A stretch of 64,000 nt of DNA, taken from contig CP159990.1 in assembly GCA_040702975.1 (NCBI GenBank), positions 372,001 to 436,000 of the forward strand, in the 5' to 3' direction. Below the pieces are notes generated by a model that was not told the origin of the DNA, made no database searches, and was given only the letters and a program-made list of their open reading frames with translations. Positions 54,032 to 63,756 of this stretch are shown one piece after another. This DNA is from Roseburia hominis. Lineage in GTDB: Bacteria > Bacillota > Clostridia > Lachnospirales > Lachnospiraceae. Both the position numbers and the translations under genes were made by a program. Numbering within the stretch: position 1 is the stretch's first letter; each line of letters opens with the position of its first letter.

Positions 54032-54622
54032 ATGACAGAAAACGAGGGACGCAAGATACAGCTCCCCACTCTTGAACAGATAGAGACAGAGCGGAATAAA
54101 CTAAAGTATCGAAGAGAATACCGCAAAATCTTCCTAAGTACCATCGGGGCGCTCCTGGTGGTGGCAGCGATCGCGGTACTGATTGCTACCATGTTTCTTC
54201 CGGTTCTGCAGGTATCTGGAACCAGTATGGAGCCTACATTAGAAGATGGCGAGATCATCGTGCTCCGTAAGACAGACAAATTCAAGACCGGCGAACTGGT
54301 AGGCTTCTATTACCAGAGCAAGATCCTCCTTAAGAGGGTAATCGGCAAAGCCGGCGATTATATAGATATGGACGAAGAAGGAAATGTATTTGTAAATGGA
54401 GAATTGATTGATGAACCATATGTCCTGGAAAAATCGGTCGGGGAATGCGATATCGAATTTCCCTACCAGGTTCCGGAGAATAAGGTTTTCGTGATGGGGG
54501 ACCACAGGTCTACATCGATAGATAGTAGAAACTCCACCATCGGATGTGTAGATGTGGAGCAGGTAGTCGGAAAGGTAATGTTCCGTGTGTGGCCGTTTGG
54601 CCGCTTGGGATTTCTAAAGTAA
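54032..54622 (+). CDS. lepB: Signal peptidase I
   Basis: A 196-residue S26 signal peptidase. A charged N-terminus (about 1-35), one membrane segment (about 37-58, TIGALLVVAAIAVLIATMFLPV), the catalytic serine in VSGTSMEPTLEDGEIIVL (about 61-78) and the catalytic lysine in ILLKRVIGKAGDYID (about 100-114), followed by NKVFVMGDHRSTSIDSRN (about 151-168). It lies just before the adhesin gene and probably processes the pilus proteins. GAGGAGTATGGAGT precedes the ATG. Start of the adhesin is 13 bp after its stop. Confidence 0.93.
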   Translation: MTENEGRKIQLPTLEQIETERNKLKYRREYRKIFLSTIGALLVVAAIAVLIATMFLPVLQVSGTSMEPTLEDGEIIVLRKTDKFKTGELVGFYYQSKILLKRVIGKAGDYIDMDEEGNVFVNGELIDEPYVLEKSVGECDIEFPYQVPENKVFVMGDHRSTSIDSRNSTIGCVDVEQVVGKVMFRVWPFGRLGFLK

Positions 54623-54635
54623 AGAGGTGCTAAGT

Positions 54636-57600
54636 ATGCAGGAATTATTAAGAAAAGTGAACGAAAGCAGGAAAAAACACAGAAATCTAAATATTGTGCT
54701 GTCCGTGCTGGCTGTTCTAGTCGTAGGAGGAGTGCTCTGGAAGCTGACACTGCCGGGTATCACCATGACGACAGATAAGGTTTACTGCGGAAAGGAAGAT
54801 CATACACATACAGAAGAATGTGAAGCGAACAGAAAACTGATCTGTGGAAAGGATGAGGCAGAAGGCCACACACATAGTGACAGCTGTTATACCGAGAAAT
54901 CAGAGTTGGTCTGCAGTCAGAAGGAGACAGCAGGCCATACTCACAGTGACAGCTGTTATACCGAACATAGCAAGCTGGTATGCGGTCTGGAAGAAGACGA
55001 AGACCATAATCATGGGGCAGACTGCTATGAGACAGTCAAAGAGCTGACCTGCGGAAAAGAAGAGATGGCGGGTCATACACACGGGGCAGATTGCTATAAG
55101 AAGGTTAAAGAGCTGGCCTGTGGAAAAGAAGAGGTAGAAGAACATAAACATAATGATAACTGCTATGATAGCAAGAACGCATGCGGTAAAGAGGAACATG
55201 TTCATACGCTGGAGTGCTACTCGGACGTAAAAGCTGACGTGGAAGACAGTGCAAAATGGAAGAAGATGTTCAAGGATGTGAAGCTTGGCGACGACTGGGG
55301 CGAGAACGTACTCACCATCGCAAAGACACAGATTGGCTACCAGGAGAGCAAGAAGAACTACGAAGTAGCAGAAGACGGCACGACCCTGAAGGGCTATACC
55401 AGATACGGCGCATGGTCCGGTAAGAATTACAGTGACTGGGACAGCGCATTTGCTTCCTTCGTTCTGAACTACGCACAGGTTCCGGAAAAAGCTTTTCCGA
55501 CCAAGCCGGAAGACATGGATACTGTAAAATGGATGAATAAGCTCTCCGAGAGTAAGCTGCTCGGCGGAACCGACGCACAGCCGGAGGCTGGAGATCTGGT
55601 ATTCTTCAAGAGGAAGGTTAACAATGCGGAGAAAAATTTTGTCGGTATCATCTCTAAGGTTGAGAAAGATAAGGATGAAAAGATTACATACATTAAGGTA
55701 ATCGAAGGAAATTACCGCTTCGAGGAGAAGGATATCGTAAAAGAGAATGGATATGCTTATACGGACAGCAGCATACAGGCTTATGGGCTTCTGAGCGTGG
55801 CTGAGAAGAACTATAAGGGGACGGATGCGACGCAGCAGGAAGAAGCGGTAGAAGCTGCCAAGGAACAGGTTGGAACGGAAGAGACGACGAAAAGGCAGAT
55901 TTTTAAAACCGCCCGTAGTGAAGAGAAGGCAGCTGCACTTAAGGCAGATGAGGGAATGCAGAGCGATAGCAGAGATGCAGCGCATGGTGCTATTGAGAGC
56001 AGAACGATTGCTTCGCTGCCGGTAACTGGTGTTAGTGGCTCAGGAACGACCTATGATCCGAATACAGGGGATTTTCAAACGAATCTAAAAATTGATTTTA
56101 CGTTTGAGAAAGGAGAAGCCAATGGCAGTTCCGAGTATGTCTTCAACTATCCAAAAGGAGTTTGGGTTCCGGGAAATTTACTCAATAAAGAGGAGGATTT
56201 ACTGGACGAAAACAAGACGGTTGCTGGTAAATATTCTTTTGTGGAAAATGAAGATGGCACGTATTCTGTCCATGTGAAGTTTGATCAGGATTATCTTAAC
56301 ACGGCAAAAGACAAAATAACTGGTCATGTTGCTTTTGACGGTATACTGACCACTCAAACGGATGAAAAAGGTAATATTAAAATTGACATTGGGACTGACC
56401 TGAACATTACGATTCCATCAGAAGACATCACCTATCCGGGAAATGAAACGGATAAGTTTGATATTTCCACTCAAAAGAAAGGTAGCTATGTGAAGGATGG
56501 GAATAAGCTGGTTTACACCGTATATGTTCGCTCTGAAAAGGGTACGCCTGATTCAATTAGCTTTAATGACAAGATCACGGCTAATGGCGTGAATTTGGGA
56601 ACCCCTATAGTAACGGTGAAGGAGAAAACTTACATCGAACATGGTGACTGGCAAGAATATAGTAGTACAGGAGACGATGTTACACCAACTGATTATAGTT
56701 ATAATAATGGAACTATTTCCATGAGTTTGCCAGGGTTATCCAAAGGTGATGCCACGGAAAAAAGATATCATTGCTATGAGGTTACCTATACCTATGAATT
56801 AGGCGACCAAAAGATTGAGCATCTTTCAACGAAAAACAAGGCCATGGTTGAATCGGAAGATGATAAAACCGGAAAAACAGTCAAAGATGAAAAAGAATTC
56901 GATGTGAATATTGACAATCGTTATTCTTTGAAAAAATCTGGATGGAATGAAAACGGTAAAGCCAAATGGAAAATTGAGGTCAATACGAATCGCGTAGATA
57001 TTGCTGGTGCAGTGTTAACCGACGAGATGCTGGGTGAAATCGGTGATGCGACTCAGATTGCTGTGACTCCGAAGGATAAGGGTTACCAGTTTATATATGA
57101 AAAGGGGAAGATTATTGGTATCAAATTTACGCCTACGGATGGTGAGGTTAATAAAGAGTATTATACGATTGAATATGTCACTGATGTTACACCAAATTGG
57201 AATAAGCAAGAAGTGAACAATACCGTTAAGTTTGACCCAGATCCGAACTATTCCGGAGATGAATTAACCGACACAGGAACTGCTCAAATTCCTGGTGCTG
57301 GTAGTGTTAAAAAAACCAGTGGTAACATGACTATTTCTGAGGATGGAAAGACCGGCATAATCGAGTGGAAAGTTGAAGTGAACGTTCCGGCTAGTGGTTT
57401 GCCTAAGGGCGCTGTTATCACGGAATCGATGGGTTATTATGCTCACGGAATAACACAGGCACAGATTAATGCCTGGATAGCGTCCTGGAAATGGGAAGGT
57501 TCCGACAAGCCGGTGAAACTACCAATTCAGTGGGAGACACAAGAAAAGACTAGCAATAACGTTCCTCCGGAGGCATATCAAAAACTTGTTGGCACACTTA

Positions 57601-60017
57601 CAGAAGATTTGATACCACCAGGTGGTAAGGATGGCAAACTTGTCAGCACCTATTACACTACAGTGGATTTAAGTAAGGCTACAAATCTTGAGACCTCGTA
57701 CCACAATGAGTTTAAAGTGGATGATAAGAGCGGCAGTGATGATTATGTTTATCGCAAGGATGCGGTAGTGAAAACAGATGGCAATGGTCAAATGGGCGAC
57801 ACTTCCTGCAGCTCTGAAGATGGTAAACTGACTTGGCAGGTTAAGGTTTCCGTCAGTGAAAAGAATAAAGATTGTAAAAAGCTTTCGGTTACAGATACTT
57901 TGCCTAAAAATGTGGCATTAGATAGTATTACTCTCAGTAATGGAACAGTGATGGATTTGAATATTAGCAGTGGAAAAATTTCCGGTAGCAACGACGAGTA
58001 TACTATTAGCGGCACATACGATGCGACAAGTGGAAAAGTTGTATTAGAGATGACAAATAAGACCTCAGATAGCCCAATCAAAAGTAATGCCCTATATGTT
58101 TTCACTTTCAATTGTCATGCGGATTTCGAAACAGGGAAGTTTGAAGTGGGTAAAACCTATGAATTTAAAAATGAGGTGAAAGTTCACATCAATGATGTAG
58201 AGTTTGGTTCTGATAGTCAACAACAGAAATGGACGTACACGAAGCCTACTGAAGAAAAGGAGGTTCTGAGTAAAACCGGAGCATGGGATAATAATAATCG
58301 GCTTTTGAAATATTCTATTCAGATTAATCCAGAGGGGAAAGATTTGGTGGAAGGCGCGGATTTTCTGACTCTTATTGATACATTAGAATATGATAGCAAG
58401 GTTCACTATCATAATAATAATAATGATGCAATGATGGAGATCGCACTTGTTCAGAATAGTGTAAAGCTATACAAAGGAATCCTGGATGACCAGGGTAACT
58501 TGCAGAAGGGTCCTGAAGTGACAGATTGGAAGTGGACTTATTCCTCGGATAAAGTAGAAAATAGTGGCGATTGGTACATGAAAGTTAAGAACACTATTAC
58601 TGCTACCGAGGTTCCCGACAGTACCCCTCTGATTTTGGAATATAATTATTCTGTAACTTCCACGATTCCTAAGGGAGAAAGCATGGGGAATCTGCCTATT
58701 TCAAATACTGTCAGAATAGAGGGAGCTAGTGAACAAGATACAGAAGGTAATGATAACAAGGAGTGGAAGGATCAATCTTCTTCAGCCGGAATAGACACAG
58801 GTAGAAGTTATACTTTTTTCAAGGTAGAGACGGGAAATTATCAAAGTGCTTTAGCGGGAGCTGTATTTTCTGTGTACGAGTGTAATTCTTCAGGAGAAGA
58901 GAGCGGTGGGGCTATCGGAACCTATACGACTGACCAGAACGGTATGTTCCAAATCAAGTTTACTGATGAGAACATACATTATGAACACAACAAACTCTAC
59001 AAAGTGAGAGAGACAGCACCTCCTGAGGGATACAAACTTCCAGCTTCTGTGAAAGAATATTATTTCTATTTCTCTAATACAGAGGCAGAAAATCAATTAC
59101 CTACACCGCTTCCCACATCGGCGGTAGATTTGACTGAGGCTGGCCAAACGGTGTATGTGGAAAATGAGAACACGATGACCAGCATTAAAGTCAATAAAAA
59201 GTGGCTTGATTCTACTACGGGGAAAGATATTACGAAGGATAAGCAAGGACAGATATTGGTTGATTTGTATCAGGTAGCTAATGTTGAGTGTGGTGGAAGT
59301 GCATCTGATGAAAGTGGAGCAGGAAATAGTGTAAATGTGAGGTATGAGTTTGGCCAGTGGAATCCCCCTGATGGACGATGGGGTACAGGAAGTTTTAAGT
59401 GTCAACCAGGTTCAATCATTAGATTTAGCATTACCTGTGCGTCTAAGCCAACTGTATATTATTATCCATATAATGTGGGATATTATAACGCTGAGAAAGA
59501 GGAGATGGGATTTTATTATAAAGATGAAAAATCAAATACGTATTACTATGAGTATGTGGTAAAGGAGCAAGATAAAGAAAGTGGGATTGCTATTGGTGCA
59601 ATAGCGGGAGATGATAAGACTTCTATAAGTAAAATAACATGTCTTGCATCAACTAATAAATATAAAGAAAGTCCATATATTATTTCTTCTGCCAATGATT
59701 GGAGGTTAACTATAAGGAATCTTCCGAAGAAGGGTACAGATGCCAATGGAAAAACCGTATATTATACTTATTATGTAAAAGAGAGTGCTGATGATGAGAG
59801 CATGTATCAGGCAAAGTATGAAAACAATAGCGGTATTGTCTCCGGCACCATCACCATTACGAACAAAACAACCATTACCGAGGAGTACGAACTCCCGGAA
59901 ACCGGTGGATCCGGTACAATTCCATATACAACAGCAGGTCTTAGCATCATGCTGATGGCAGGCTTTATGTATACATTAAAATCCAGGAAAGGAGGGCGTA
60001 GGTTCTTCAGAAATTGA
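54636..60017 (+). CDS. Giant LPETG-anchored adhesin / pilus tip-like protein
   Basis: A 1793-residue surface protein. Signal-type segment about 19-40. Seven Cys-His repeats (about 51-194), each C-x(4-7)-HxH-x(3)-C, as in CGKEDHTHTEEC. A CHAP-like domain (about 215-390) follows, but the active-site Cys position reads SDWDSAFASFVLNYA and the His position KNFVGII, so both catalytic residues are lost. About 480-1390 are repeated isopeptide-type beta domains, then a SpaA domain (about 1391-1490: FKVETGNYQSALAGAVFSVY, KLYKVRETAPPEGYKL), a Cna-B-like domain (about 1511-1745) and LPETG at 1753 with membrane segment and RKGGRR tail. I start at 54636 (AGAGGTG upstream). It would be exported, cross-linked and anchored by the sortases downstream. 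From about 56.05 to 59.85 kb the DNA is clearly more AT-rich than both ends. Confidence 0.85.
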   Translation: MQELLRKVNESRKKHRNLNIVLSVLAVLVVGGVLWKLTLPGITMTTDKVYCGKEDHTHTEECEANRKLICGKDEAEGHTHSDSCYTEKSELVCSQKETAGHTHSDSCYTEHSKLVCGLEEDEDHNHGADCYETVKELTCGKEEMAGHTHGADCYKKVKELACGKEEVEEHKHNDNCYDSKNACGKEEHVHTLECYSDVKADVEDSAKWKKMFKDVKLGDDWGENVLTIAKTQIGYQESKKNYEVAEDGTTLKGYTRYGAWSGKNYSDWDSAFASFVLNYAQVPEKAFPTKPEDMDTVKWMNKLSESKLLGGTDAQPEAGDLVFFKRKVNNAEKNFVGIISKVEKDKDEKITYIKVIEGNYRFEEKDIVKENGYAYTDSSIQAYGLLSVAEKNYKGTDATQQEEAVEAAKEQVGTEETTKRQIFKTARSEEKAAALKADEGMQSDSRDAAHGAIESRTIASLPVTGVSGSGTTYDPNTGDFQTNLKIDFTFEKGEANGSSEYVFNYPKGVWVPGNLLNKEEDLLDENKTVAGKYSFVENEDGTYSVHVKFDQDYLNTAKDKITGHVAFDGILTTQTDEKGNIKIDIGTDLNITIPSEDITYPGNETDKFDISTQKKGSYVKDGNKLVYTVYVRSEKGTPDSISFNDKITANGVNLGTPIVTVKEKTYIEHGDWQEYSSTGDDVTPTDYSYNNGTISMSLPGLSKGDATEKRYHCYEVTYTYELGDQKIEHLSTKNKAMVESEDDKTGKTVKDEKEFDVNIDNRYSLKKSGWNENGKAKWKIEVNTNRVDIAGAVLTDEMLGEIGDATQIAVTPKDKGYQFIYEKGKIIGIKFTPTDGEVNKEYYTIEYVTDVTPNWNKQEVNNTVKFDPDPNYSGDELTDTGTAQIPGAGSVKKTSGNMTISEDGKTGIIEWKVEVNVPASGLPKGAVITESMGYYAHGITQAQINAWIASWKWEGSDKPVKLPIQWETQEKTSNNVPPEAYQKLVGTLTEDLIPPGGKDGKLVSTYYTTVDLSKATNLETSYHNEFKVDDKSGSDDYVYRKDAVVKTDGNGQMGDTSCSSEDGKLTWQVKVSVSEKNKDCKKLSVTDTLPKNVALDSITLSNGTVMDLNISSGKISGSNDEYTISGTYDATSGKVVLEMTNKTSDSPIKSNALYVFTFNCHADFETGKFEVGKTYEFKNEVKVHINDVEFGSDSQQQKWTYTKPTEEKEVLSKTGAWDNNNRLLKYSIQINPEGKDLVEGADFLTLIDTLEYDSKVHYHNNNNDAMMEIALVQNSVKLYKGILDDQGNLQKGPEVTDWKWTYSSDKVENSGDWYMKVKNTITATEVPDSTPLILEYNYSVTSTIPKGESMGNLPISNTVRIEGASEQDTEGNDNKEWKDQSSSAGIDTGRSYTFFKVETGNYQSALAGAVFSVYECNSSGEESGGAIGTYTTDQNGMFQIKFTDENIHYEHNKLYKVRETAPPEGYKLPASVKEYYFYFSNTEAENQLPTPLPTSAVDLTEAGQTVYVENENTMTSIKVNKKWLDSTTGKDITKDKQGQILVDLYQVANVECGGSASDESGAGNSVNVRYEFGQWNPPDGRWGTGSFKCQPGSIIRFSITCASKPTVYYYPYNVGYYNAEKEEMGFYYKDEKSNTYYYEYVVKEQDKESGIAIGAIAGDDKTSISKITCLASTNKYKESPYIISSANDWRLTIRNLPKKGTDANGKTVYYTYYVKESADDESMYQAKYENNSGIVSGTITITNKTTITEEYELPETGGSGTIPYTTAGLSIMLMAGFMYTLKSRKGGRRFFRN

Positions 60018-60089
60018 ATGGATTACAAAAAGTAAAAGGATATTTTAGCAGTCAACAAAATCAAAGGTTTCTTGAAAAGCGCCCTGTAT

Positions 60090-60176
60090 ATGGGAGAGCA
60101 AGACAGCTTTGATTGTTGGCTGGCTAAGATAGAGAGCGAGGTAGCTGAGAAAATCAGCATACCAAAAAGCAAGTAA
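60090..60176 (+). other. Possible very small reading frame between adhesin and pilin genes
   Basis: The 190-bp gap holds a 28-codon frame starting MGEQDSFDCWLAKI and ending IPKSK. The frame is open upstream to about 60040 without an ATG, and there is no good ribosome binding site. It may be a remnant of an older gene. Confidence is low. AAAGGAGAG at 60193-60201 belongs to the pilin gene. Confidence 0.2.
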
Positions 60177-60207
60177 AAAATAAAACAAATCAAAAGGAGA
60201 GAAAACA

Positions 60208-61773
60208 ATGAAGAAGATGAAAAAAATCATAGCGTTGGCACTTACTTTAGTAATGATGCTGTCTATGAGTATGACAGTATTTGCTGCTCCGGAAGAGGTA
60301 GCTTTATCAGTACCAGCCGGTGACAGCCACACTTACGAGGTTTATCAGATTTTTACTGGAGACCTTGCGGGAAAGGTATTATCTGATGTGCATTATGGTG
60401 CGAATGCAAGTATTCCAACAGGAAAGAAGGCAGGAGATACGGTAGAGACTAGCGTTTTGAATACAATTAAAGGAATTTCTGGTACAGATGCGGAGAAGGC
60501 AGAGGTGCTTAAAACATATGCAAATCTTACTTCTGATCCTTTCACAACGGTAAGTGCTGGTTCAAGTGTTAATGTTCCTACAGGTTATTATTTGATTAAA
60601 GATAATAATGTTGATCTTGCAGTCGGTGACGAGCATACACTTTATATTCTGGCTGTAGTGGGTCCGACAGAGATTACGCGTAAAGCAGGTACAACTTCAT
60701 CAGACAAAAAAGTAGATGATACAAATGATTCTGATACGACTGAAGTGGATAATGGTCAACTGCAGACATCTTCGGACTATGATATTGGTGATAAGGTTCC
60801 ATATCATGTAACAGCAACTATTTCGGATAAGGTTGAGCAGTATGAGAAATACCATATTACGTTGGAAGATATTCTTGAGACGGGTAAGTTTGATGATATT
60901 ACACTTGATAAAGAGAATGCCATTAAACTTGGTTCAGACACTATCGCTGATACAGAGAATTATACAGTAACAACTACGTGGATAACGGATCCATCTAAAG
61001 ATGGTTTTAAAGTTAAAATCGAATTCACGCCTAAAGAGGGCAAAACTCTTGAATCACTGGCTGGAAAAACAATCGCAATCGACTTCACAGCAACGCTTGG
61101 TGAAAATGCAGCTATTGGCGAAGAAGGAAATAAGAACACATTGAAAGTTTCTTATAGCAATAACCCGAATGAATCAGATGGTGGTTCTGAAGGACATACT
61201 CCGGACAAAGAGGTTATTACCTTTACTTATAAAGTTGTTATTGATAAGTTTAATAATGAAAATCAGCCTTTGGAAGGTGCAGGTTTTACATTGTATAAAG
61301 TTTCTAAGGCAGATGCAGAAGCAAATGTAATAGGTAAGGATGCCGCAGCTAAAAATACCGCATGGGCGAACAAGGCTATTACTACATGGACAACTAATGC
61401 CATAGATGGTGAGACAGTAGGAACAAAGAATCGTTTTTCATTTAATGGTATTGATGATGGTTACTATGTGCTTTGCGAGACAACCACACCTGCTGGATAC
61501 AATACTCTTGAACCGCAGGTATTTAAGGTTACAGCTACTCACGACGCGAATGGTTTGGAATTGACCGACTTAAGCGGAAATTGTGTTTCAGGAGAAATTA
61601 CGTTTACTCCTAATAAGTCAACCGGCGCTTTGAGTGCAAATGTTATCAATAACCAGGGTACAATCCTTCCGGAAACCGGTGGTATCGGTACTACAATCTT
61701 CTACGTAGTTGGTGCTATCCTGATGATCGGTGCAGGCGTGATGCTGGTTACCAGAAAGAGAATTTCCAAATAA
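60208..61773 (+). CDS. Major pilin (isopeptide-forming fimbrial backbone protein, LPETG)
   Basis: A 521-residue SpaH/EbpB-type pilin. Signal peptide about 1-27 (IIALALTLVMMLSMSMTVFAAPEE). First domain (about 30-165, HTYEVYQIFTGDLAG, TGYYLIKDNN), second fimbrial isopeptide domain (about 180-340, YDIGDKVPYHVTATISD), third SpaA/Cna-B-type domain (about 343-475, FNNENQPLEGAGFTLYK, YVLCETTTPAGYNT with the isopeptide glutamate). LPETG at 487-491, membrane segment and RKRISK tail. The class C sortases downstream would polymerise it. AAAGGAGAG precedes the ATG. I do not see the usual YPKN-like pilin motif. Confidence 0.9.
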   Translation: MKKMKKIIALALTLVMMLSMSMTVFAAPEEVALSVPAGDSHTYEVYQIFTGDLAGKVLSDVHYGANASIPTGKKAGDTVETSVLNTIKGISGTDAEKAEVLKTYANLTSDPFTTVSAGSSVNVPTGYYLIKDNNVDLAVGDEHTLYILAVVGPTEITRKAGTTSSDKKVDDTNDSDTTEVDNGQLQTSSDYDIGDKVPYHVTATISDKVEQYEKYHITLEDILETGKFDDITLDKENAIKLGSDTIADTENYTVTTTWITDPSKDGFKVKIEFTPKEGKTLESLAGKTIAIDFTATLGENAAIGEEGNKNTLKVSYSNNPNESDGGSEGHTPDKEVITFTYKVVIDKFNNENQPLEGAGFTLYKVSKADAEANVIGKDAAAKNTAWANKAITTWTTNAIDGETVGTKNRFSFNGIDDGYYVLCETTTPAGYNTLEPQVFKVTATHDANGLELTDLSGNCVSGEITFTPNKSTGALSANVINNQGTILPETGGIGTTIFYVVGAILMIGAGVMLVTRKRISK

Positions 61774-61800
61774 TAGGATAATGTAAGAAATAAAAAAATC

Positions 61801-61837
61801 GGACGGGGCGGTCTTAGGACCGCCAAGTCCCATTTTT
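61801..61837 (+). terminator. Terminator-like hairpin between pilin and sortase genes
   Basis: GGAC-gg-GGCGGTC-ttag-GACCGCC-aa-GTCC (61801-61830) followed by CATTTTTG. Partial termination here would make much more pilin than sortase from one operon. Confidence 0.7.
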
Positions 61838-61880
61838 GAAAAGCGGGAGACCGCAATAATACAGCTTTAGGGAGATGCTT

Positions 61881-62780
61881 ATGAAACGAATGAAACGAAT
61901 GAAAAAAGACAGAGGTTCTACCATTTTGGTCTTTATTTTTTTCATTGGTCTCTCCGTGGTGCTGTATCCATTTATCAGTGATTACTGGAACTCCAGGACA
62001 CAGTCCCGGGCCATCGCTACGTACAGTGACACGGTCGCGCAGATGGACGAAACGGATTATGAGGCGTTACTTGAGGAAGCGAATGAATATAACAGGGAGC
62101 TTCTGGATCTCTCATTTCCCTTTGTGGAGTATGAGAGCCTTGGAAAATATGAGAAAATACTGGATATCAGCGGAACCGGGATCATGGGATATGTGACCAT
62201 ACCGATTCTGGGCGTGGAACTTCCTATTTACCATGGGACGGACGAAGGGGTGCTGCAGGTTGCGGCCGGGCATCTGTCGGGTTCCAGTTTTCCGGTGGGA
62301 GGCGTTGGCACCCACGCGGTGATTTCCGCACACAGGGGACTGCCCTCGGCGAAGCTCTTCAGCGATCTGGATGAGATGATGGAGGGCGACATTTTCACGA
62401 TTACGGTTCTAAATCAGACGATCGCCTATGAGGTGGATCAGATTCGGATTGTTCTTCCGGAAGAGGTGGAGGAATTACAGATCGATGCAGATAAGGATTA
62501 CTGTACGCTGATGACGTGTACGCCTTATGGCATCAATTCACACCGTCTGCTGGTCCGGGGGATTCGGACGGATGCGCCGGGGCTGACGACAGCCTATGTG
62601 CCGGCGGACGCGACACAGATTAATTCTACTGTGGTTTCCATCGCGCTTGCGATACCGATGGTATTTATCCTGCTCATTATCCTGCTGATCGATCAGCGGA
62701 GGGTTGATAAGAAGTCAAAGAAAAAACCGGCCGCCGAAGAGGCGGTGGAGCGGATCAAGACCGAAGGAATCGAGAAGTAA
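61881..62780 (+). CDS. Class C sortase 1
   Basis: A 299-residue pilus sortase. N-terminal membrane segment about 15-37 and C-terminal one about 252-275, as usual for class C. The catalytic triad is His in VISAHRGLPSAKLF (about 151-164), Cys in CTLMTCTPYGINSHRLLVRGIR (residues given by start about 212) and the Arg in the same block. The lid motif is not obvious. It forms isopeptide bonds between LPETG pilins. The ATG at 61881 follows AGGGAG; an ATG at 61875 is inside that site. The second sortase starts 13 bp later. Confidence 0.92.
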   Translation: MKRMKRMKKDRGSTILVFIFFIGLSVVLYPFISDYWNSRTQSRAIATYSDTVAQMDETDYEALLEEANEYNRELLDLSFPFVEYESLGKYEKILDISGTGIMGYVTIPILGVELPIYHGTDEGVLQVAAGHLSGSSFPVGGVGTHAVISAHRGLPSAKLFSDLDEMMEGDIFTITVLNQTIAYEVDQIRIVLPEEVEELQIDADKDYCTLMTCTPYGINSHRLLVRGIRTDAPGLTTAYVPADATQINSTVVSIALAIPMVFILLIILLIDQRRVDKKSKKKPAAEEAVERIKTEGIEK

Positions 62781-62793
62781 GGGAGGATTTTCA

Positions 62794-63756
62794 ATGAAGA
62801 AGAAACTGCCGAATATCCTGTTTGGTCTGATTTTCCTGATTGGCTTTGGCATTTTCGCCTATCCGAAGGTGGCGGATCAGTGGAACACGCTGCACCAGAG
62901 CCAGGCGATAGCGACCTACGATGATGCGGTGAAGGAATTGGACGAAGAGGATTACAGTCAGATTTGGGAGGCTGCCCGAAACTATAATGCGAAGATAACA
63001 AGCAATACATTTGGCGGAGATATATTTACGGCGGCGGACGCCGGAGACGGTCAGGAAGCTGCTGGGGACGAGAAAGATAAAGAAATCGCGCTGGAGGAAA
63101 CGGAGTACTGGAAGGTCCTGAATGTGGGTGAGACCGGGATCATGGGATATCTTTCTGTTCCCAAGATCAAGCAGAAGTTCCCCATTTACCATGGAACCTC
63201 CGAGGGCGTGCTGCAGATTGCGGCGGGACACCTTCCGGGGACGAAGCTTCCCATCGGAGGGGAGAGCTGCCACAGCGCCATTGCGGCGCACCGGGGGCTG
63301 CCGTCGGCGAAGCTCTTATCGGATGCGGATCAGCTCCGGGTAGGAGATAAATTCTATATTCATGTGTTGGATGAGGTGCTGGCGTACCAGATCGATCAGA
63401 TTCTTCCGATGGTGGATAAGGATGACCTGGAGGCACTTACGGATGCGATGCAGATCGTGGAGGGGAAGGATTATGTGACCCTGCTTACGTGTACGCCTTA
63501 TGGGATCAACAGCCACCGTATGCTGCTGAGGGGGATTCGGGTTCCCTACAATGGTGAGGATGACGAGAAAGCGCTGACGCCGGTGGACAGCATGGTGGAA
63601 TCCGTACAGAGCTACTACATGCTGTATCTGATGATGGCGGCATTTATCATACTGATGATCCTGTTGCTTTCGAAGATCAGGATCGCGGTGTACAATAGAA
63701 AGCATAAGGGAAATAAGGAAATAACAGACCCATCAAGGAGGGAGAAGGATGAATAG
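62794..63756 (+). CDS. Class C sortase 2
   Basis: A 320-residue sortase homologous to the first. N-terminal membrane segment about 5-24, an inserted acidic stretch (about 82-105, DAGDGQEAAGDEKDKEIALEE given in part), His in AIAAHRGLPSAKLL (about 163-176), Cys in TLLTCTPYGINSHRM (about 225-239), C-terminal membrane segment about 272-294. Two sortases in one operon suggest separate work on backbone and minor pilins or on wall anchoring. I start at 62794 because AAGGGAGG is 8 bp upstream; the frame is open further up but overlaps sortase 1. Confidence 0.92.
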   Translation: MKKKLPNILFGLIFLIGFGIFAYPKVADQWNTLHQSQAIATYDDAVKELDEEDYSQIWEAARNYNAKITSNTFGGDIFTAADAGDGQEAAGDEKDKEIALEETEYWKVLNVGETGIMGYLSVPKIKQKFPIYHGTSEGVLQIAAGHLPGTKLPIGGESCHSAIAAHRGLPSAKLLSDADQLRVGDKFYIHVLDEVLAYQIDQILPMVDKDDLEALTDAMQIVEGKDYVTLLTCTPYGINSHRMLLRGIRVPYNGEDDEKALTPVDSMVESVQSYYMLYLMMAAFIILMILLLSKIRIAVYNRKHKGNKEITDPSRREKDE

